Assembly: GCF_019956555.1 (NCBI RefSeq)
Contig: NZ_JAHBDQ010000010.1
Location: 93,014 to 157,013, forward strand
Direction: 5' to 3'
DNA: 64,000 bases
From: Pseudomonas sp. A-RE-19
GTDB taxonomy: Bacteria; Pseudomonadota; Gammaproteobacteria; Pseudomonadales; Pseudomonadaceae
In this document: positions 61,585 to 64,000 of the stretch, in pieces
Layout of the letters: the number at the start of each line of letters is the position of its first letter
Numbering within the stretch: the stretch's first letter is position 1
Notes under the pieces: generated by a model
Told to the model about the DNA's origin: nothing
What the model saw: the letters and a program-made list of their open reading frames with translations, nothing else
Database searches by the model: none
Program-made: the position numbers and the translations under genes

Positions 61585-62170
61585 TGCTTGCCTCACTCTG
61601 CTCAGCTATTTCGCTTTTCAGCTCTTCAATTTAACAATGAAGCCTCTGGCCATTTAAACCACAAACCCTTCTACCAGTACATGCCATTGCTGGCGGCTGG
61701 GTTCGATCCGATCAACGGCTTTGCGGCCTTGCTGACAGGGCTTTCAGGGTTGCGGCGGCACCTGCGGCAGACATCGATCCAGCGTTATGTAGTGTGCGCT
61801 GCGGCATACTACATGATGAATTGCGGTTGTGAAAATTAGACTAATTACGTCGTTCTGCGACCCCATGACGCATTGCGGTCACGTCGGGGCACGGGATGTT
61901 CTCAAAAAACTATTGGATTGTTCCAGTTAAATATAAAAACTTGTACACGATTTATGGTTTGGCAGGATGATTGGTGGCGTCCCATTCGCGGGCAAGTCGG
62001 ATCGCCGCACCGCTCGCTCCTACAGGTCCGCGTCGTTTCCATGATTGTGGATTACCTCGACCCTGTAGGAGCGAGGCTTGCCCGCGAAGACGTCAGCCGA
62101 GTCAGCGCAAGATCAACCCTTGCCTATACTTGTTTTTCTATAACAAAAGTCATGACCAGAGGGCTGCGCC
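61585..62170. promoter_or_regulatory. 586-bp glcB/gcvR divergent region with a dyad
   Basis: No gene is supported. An interrupted palindrome TTATGTAGTGTGC-N6-GCATACTACATGA (61785-61816, 11 of 13 arm positions paired) lies about 200 bp upstream of glcB. The rest includes an AT-rich stretch (61840-61960) and a REP pair. Confidence 0.5.
61985..62090. repeat. REP pair (type A with CGGATCGCCGC insert)
   Basis: The left arm TTCGCGGGCAAGTCGGATCG matches the variant at 45878. The right arm is GAGCGAGGCTTGCCCGCGAA. Confidence 0.8.
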
Positions 62171-62689
62171 ATGAACCATCTCGTACTCACTGTATTCGCT
62201 CCGGACAAACCCGGGCAGGTCGAGCGCATTGCCCAATGCATTGCCGAGCACGGCGGCAACTGGCTGGAGAGCCGCATGTCGCGCATGGCCGGGCAGTTCG
62301 CCGGGATTCTGCGGGTGGGTGTGCCGGCCGAAGCCTACGATGAACTGGTAGACGCCCTGCAAGGACTGTCGGTCCAGGGCATCCGCGTACTGATCGCCGA
62401 AAGCGGCATTGAACAGTCCTGCACCTGGAAGCCGATTGCCATGGAACTGGTGGGCAATGATCGGCCGGGCATTGTGCGAGACATTACGCGTCTGCTGAGT
62501 GAGCAGGGCGTGAACCTGGAGCGGCTGGTGACCGAAGTGCGTCCGGCGCCGATGAGCAGCGAGCCGCTGTTCCATGCCGAGGCGATTCTTGCGGTGCCAC
62601 TGACCTTGTCTCTGGACGTGCTGCAGTCGCGTCTGGAAACCCTGGCGGATGATCTGATGGTCGAACTGGTGCTGCGCAGCGAACCTTGA
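62171..62689 (+). CDS. gcvR: Glycine cleavage system repressor-like ACT protein
   Basis: This is a 172-residue protein of two ACT domains (about 1-85 and 90-170), starting MNHLVLTVFAPDKPGQVERI. The second domain has VGNDRPGIVRDITRLLSEQG. GcvR binds glycine and antagonises the GcvA activator of the glycine cleavage operon; the assignment is by fold and length. It fits with the glycine-producing pathway in this window. It begins at the ATG at 62171, with weak ribosome signals. Confidence 0.82.
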   Translation: MNHLVLTVFAPDKPGQVERIAQCIAEHGGNWLESRMSRMAGQFAGILRVGVPAEAYDELVDALQGLSVQGIRVLIAESGIEQSCTWKPIAMELVGNDRPGIVRDITRLLSEQGVNLERLVTEVRPAPMSSEPLFHAEAILAVPLTLSLDVLQSRLETLADDLMVELVLRSEP

Positions 62690-62904
62690 AAAGGTTATCC
62701 AAGTTATACGTGCACCTGCCTGTGGATAACCTGTAGAGACTCCCCGCCAGCCCACGCCGGTCGGGGCTCTTCAGGATCTGATCAAAAAACCAGCAGTTTC
62801 AGTGACTTGCGCACAAACGCCGGGGATCACACTGTGGATAACCTTGGGAAGAATGGATGCAGGCCACGGGAGACGTGGCCTGTAGGGGGTTGTATGTTTT
62901 CTGA
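62690..62904. other. Gap between gcvR and rarD with two DnaA boxes
   Basis: This 215-bp stretch between convergent genes contains TGTGGATAA at 62721-62729 and 62833-62841, and TTATCCACG inside rarD near 62935. No gene or clear terminator is seen. Confidence 0.55.
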
Positions 62905-63792
62905 TCAGCGACGGCGGCGCAGACTTATCCACGCGTCGACGCTGTAAACCGCCAGACCTGCCCAGATAAAGATGAACGCCACCAGCGTGCTGGACGACAA
63001 ATGTTCGCCAAACAGCAGAACGGCCTGCAACAACACCAGCGTCGGTGCCAGGTACTGGAGAAAACCGAGGGTGGTGTAGGGCAAGTGCCGGGCGGCGGCG
63101 TTGAAACACACCAGCGGCACCAGCGTCACCGGACCGGCCGCCACCAGCCACCAGGCTTCGGAACTGGTCCAGAATGCGGCTTGCGCGCTGGTCGCGGTCG
63201 GGTTGAACAGCAGCCAGGCGACGGCAATCGGTACCAGCATCCAGGTTTCCACCACCAGCCCTGGCAGCGCCTTGACCGGTGCCTGCTTGCGGATCAGTCC
63301 GTAGACGCCGAAGGTCAATGCCAGCACCAGCGACACCCACGGCAGGCTACCGACTTGCCACACTTGCTGCGCAACACCGACCGCCGCCAGACCCACCGCG
63401 ATCCATTGCATGCGCCGCAGCCGTTCGCCGAGGATCAGCATCCCCAACAACACGTTTACCAGCGGGTTGATGTAGTAACCGAGGCTGGCTTCGACCATGC
63501 GCCCGTTGTTCACCGACCAGACGTAGGTCAGCCAGTTGGCCGCGATCAGCGTGCCGCTCAGCGCCAGGATCGCCAACCGTCGCGGGTTCTCACGCAGCTC
63601 GCGCCACCAGCCGGGATGCTTCCAGACGAGCAGCAGCAAAGAGCCGAACAGCGCGGACCAGAGTACTCGGTGGATGATGATCTCCACGGCGGGCACGCTG
63701 GCGATGGCTTTGAAGTAGAGCGGGAACAGTCCCCAGATGATGTAGGCACTCAGGCCCAGAATGTACCCGCGACGCAGGTTGGCGGCTTGCAT
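62905..63792 (-). CDS. rarD: RarD-type EamA permease
   Basis: This is a 295-residue membrane transporter with about ten spans in two EamA repeats, starting MQAANLRRGYILGLSAYIIW at the ATG at 63792. FPLYFKAIASVPAVEIIIHRVLWS and LGYYINPLVNVLLGMLILGERL are the RarD signature regions. The substrate is unknown; the old link with chloramphenicol resistance is by name only. It is convergent with gcvR. Confidence 0.9.
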   Translation of the reverse strand: MQAANLRRGYILGLSAYIIWGLFPLYFKAIASVPAVEIIIHRVLWSALFGSLLLLVWKHPGWWRELRENPRRLAILALSGTLIAANWLTYVWSVNNGRMVEASLGYYINPLVNVLLGMLILGERLRRMQWIAVGLAAVGVAQQVWQVGSLPWVSLVLALTFGVYGLIRKQAPVKALPGLVVETWMLVPIAVAWLLFNPTATSAQAAFWTSSEAWWLVAAGPVTLVPLVCFNAAARHLPYTTLGFLQYLAPTLVLLQAVLLFGEHLSSSTLVAFIFIWAGLAVYSVDAWISLRRRR

Positions 63793-63854
63793 GAGAATCC
63801 TTGCTTAGGCAGCTAACAAAGAGGGGATTGTATAGATGTGTCGTGTTTGAAAAG

Positions 63855-63872
63855 CAAAAAGATCGCAGCCTT
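63855..63872. repeat. Truncated type B repeat at the right edge
   Basis: AAAAAGATCGCAGCCTT breaks off where other copies continue CGGCAGCTCCTAC. The following sequence begins CCAGACTGTGTGAAAAC. Confidence 0.55.
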
Positions 63873-64000
63873 CCAGACTGTGTGAAAACCTAGCCATTTG
63901 CGCAACGATTCAAGAAAATGCCCCGTATTGAAAGATACGGGGCATTTTTGCTGTGGCGTATATCCAAGGTGAACCACGAAACCAGACCAGCCTATTCCCG
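63873..64000. mobile_element. Possible left end of an insertion sequence
   Basis: Sequence after the broken type B repeat begins CCAGACTGTGTGAAAACC, similar to ends of some transposable elements in pseudomonads. No transposase coding region is inside the window, so this is a tentative call. Confidence 0.3.
63915..63948. terminator. Strong intrinsic terminator near the right edge
   Basis: AAAATGCCCCGTAT (63915-63928) pairs exactly with ATACGGGGCATTTT (63935-63948). A T-run follows and an A-run precedes, so it can work both ways. It could protect an IS from outside transcription. Confidence 0.75.

Noticed and set aside
61959..61976. Sigma-54-like TGGCAG-GATGA-TTGGT near gcvR/glcB
   Set aside because: The essential GC of the -12 element is GG here, and the position fits neither start.

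Overview
This window is chromosomal DNA of a Pseudomonas of the fluorescens group. Three things point there. The GC-rich codon use is typical of the genus. The gene order cbcVWX-sdaB-gbdR, cdhBAC-caiX-cdhR, dgcAB-etf, gbcAB, glyA-soxBDAG-purU-fdhA follows the choline, carnitine and glycine betaine catabolic region known from P. aeruginosa. Two families of short REP-type palindromes are sprinkled between genes throughout. No rRNA, tRNA or CRISPR array was seen.

Bases 1-12400 hold uptake and the first steps of quaternary amine catabolism. A choline ABC transporter (cbcV partial, cbcW, cbcX) is divergent from serine dehydratase sdaB and the regulator gbdR. A carnitine block follows: gamma-butyrobetaine dioxygenase, cdhB, cdhA, cdhC and caiX, divergent from cdhR. 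Together these take gamma-butyrobetaine to carnitine, dehydrocarnitine, betainyl-CoA and finally glycine betaine. Small housekeeping and hypothetical genes fill 12500-13600.

Bases 13833-21600 form the dimethylglycine demethylase operon: an M19-like protein with an altered metal site, a DUF5943 protein, dgcA, dgcB and a dedicated pair of ETF-like genes. A GNAT gene follows, then about 1 kb without an obvious large gene that contains tandem repeats bearing DnaA boxes. Bases 23322-30060 carry an unusual three-gene cassette: a GMC oxidoreductase fused to an alpha/beta hydrolase, a membrane-anchored two-haem cytochrome c, and a metallophosphoesterase. Its substrate is unknown, and it is the best candidate here for an undescribed pathway.

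Bases 30169-32847 are gbcA and gbcB (glycine betaine to dimethylglycine), divergent from one another. Between gbcB and the next metabolic genes lies an AT-richer islet (32899-35686): an Hcp-type T6SS effector with a C-terminal toxin, split by two apparent single-base deletions, plus two small membrane proteins that are likely immunity factors.

Bases 35856-48251 hold an SDR, threonine aldolase, a TraX-like protein, and the glyA-soxBDA-soxG-purU-fdhA series. The last series turns sarcosine into glycine or serine and disposes of the released formaldehyde and formyl-folate as formate. Downstream of 48316 the content is general: small secreted proteins, an acyltransferase, a retropepsin-like protein, creBCD, a GST, an exonuclease with a DUF294/CBS protein, a response regulator, malate synthase glcB, gcvR and rarD. 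The right edge may cut into an insertion sequence.
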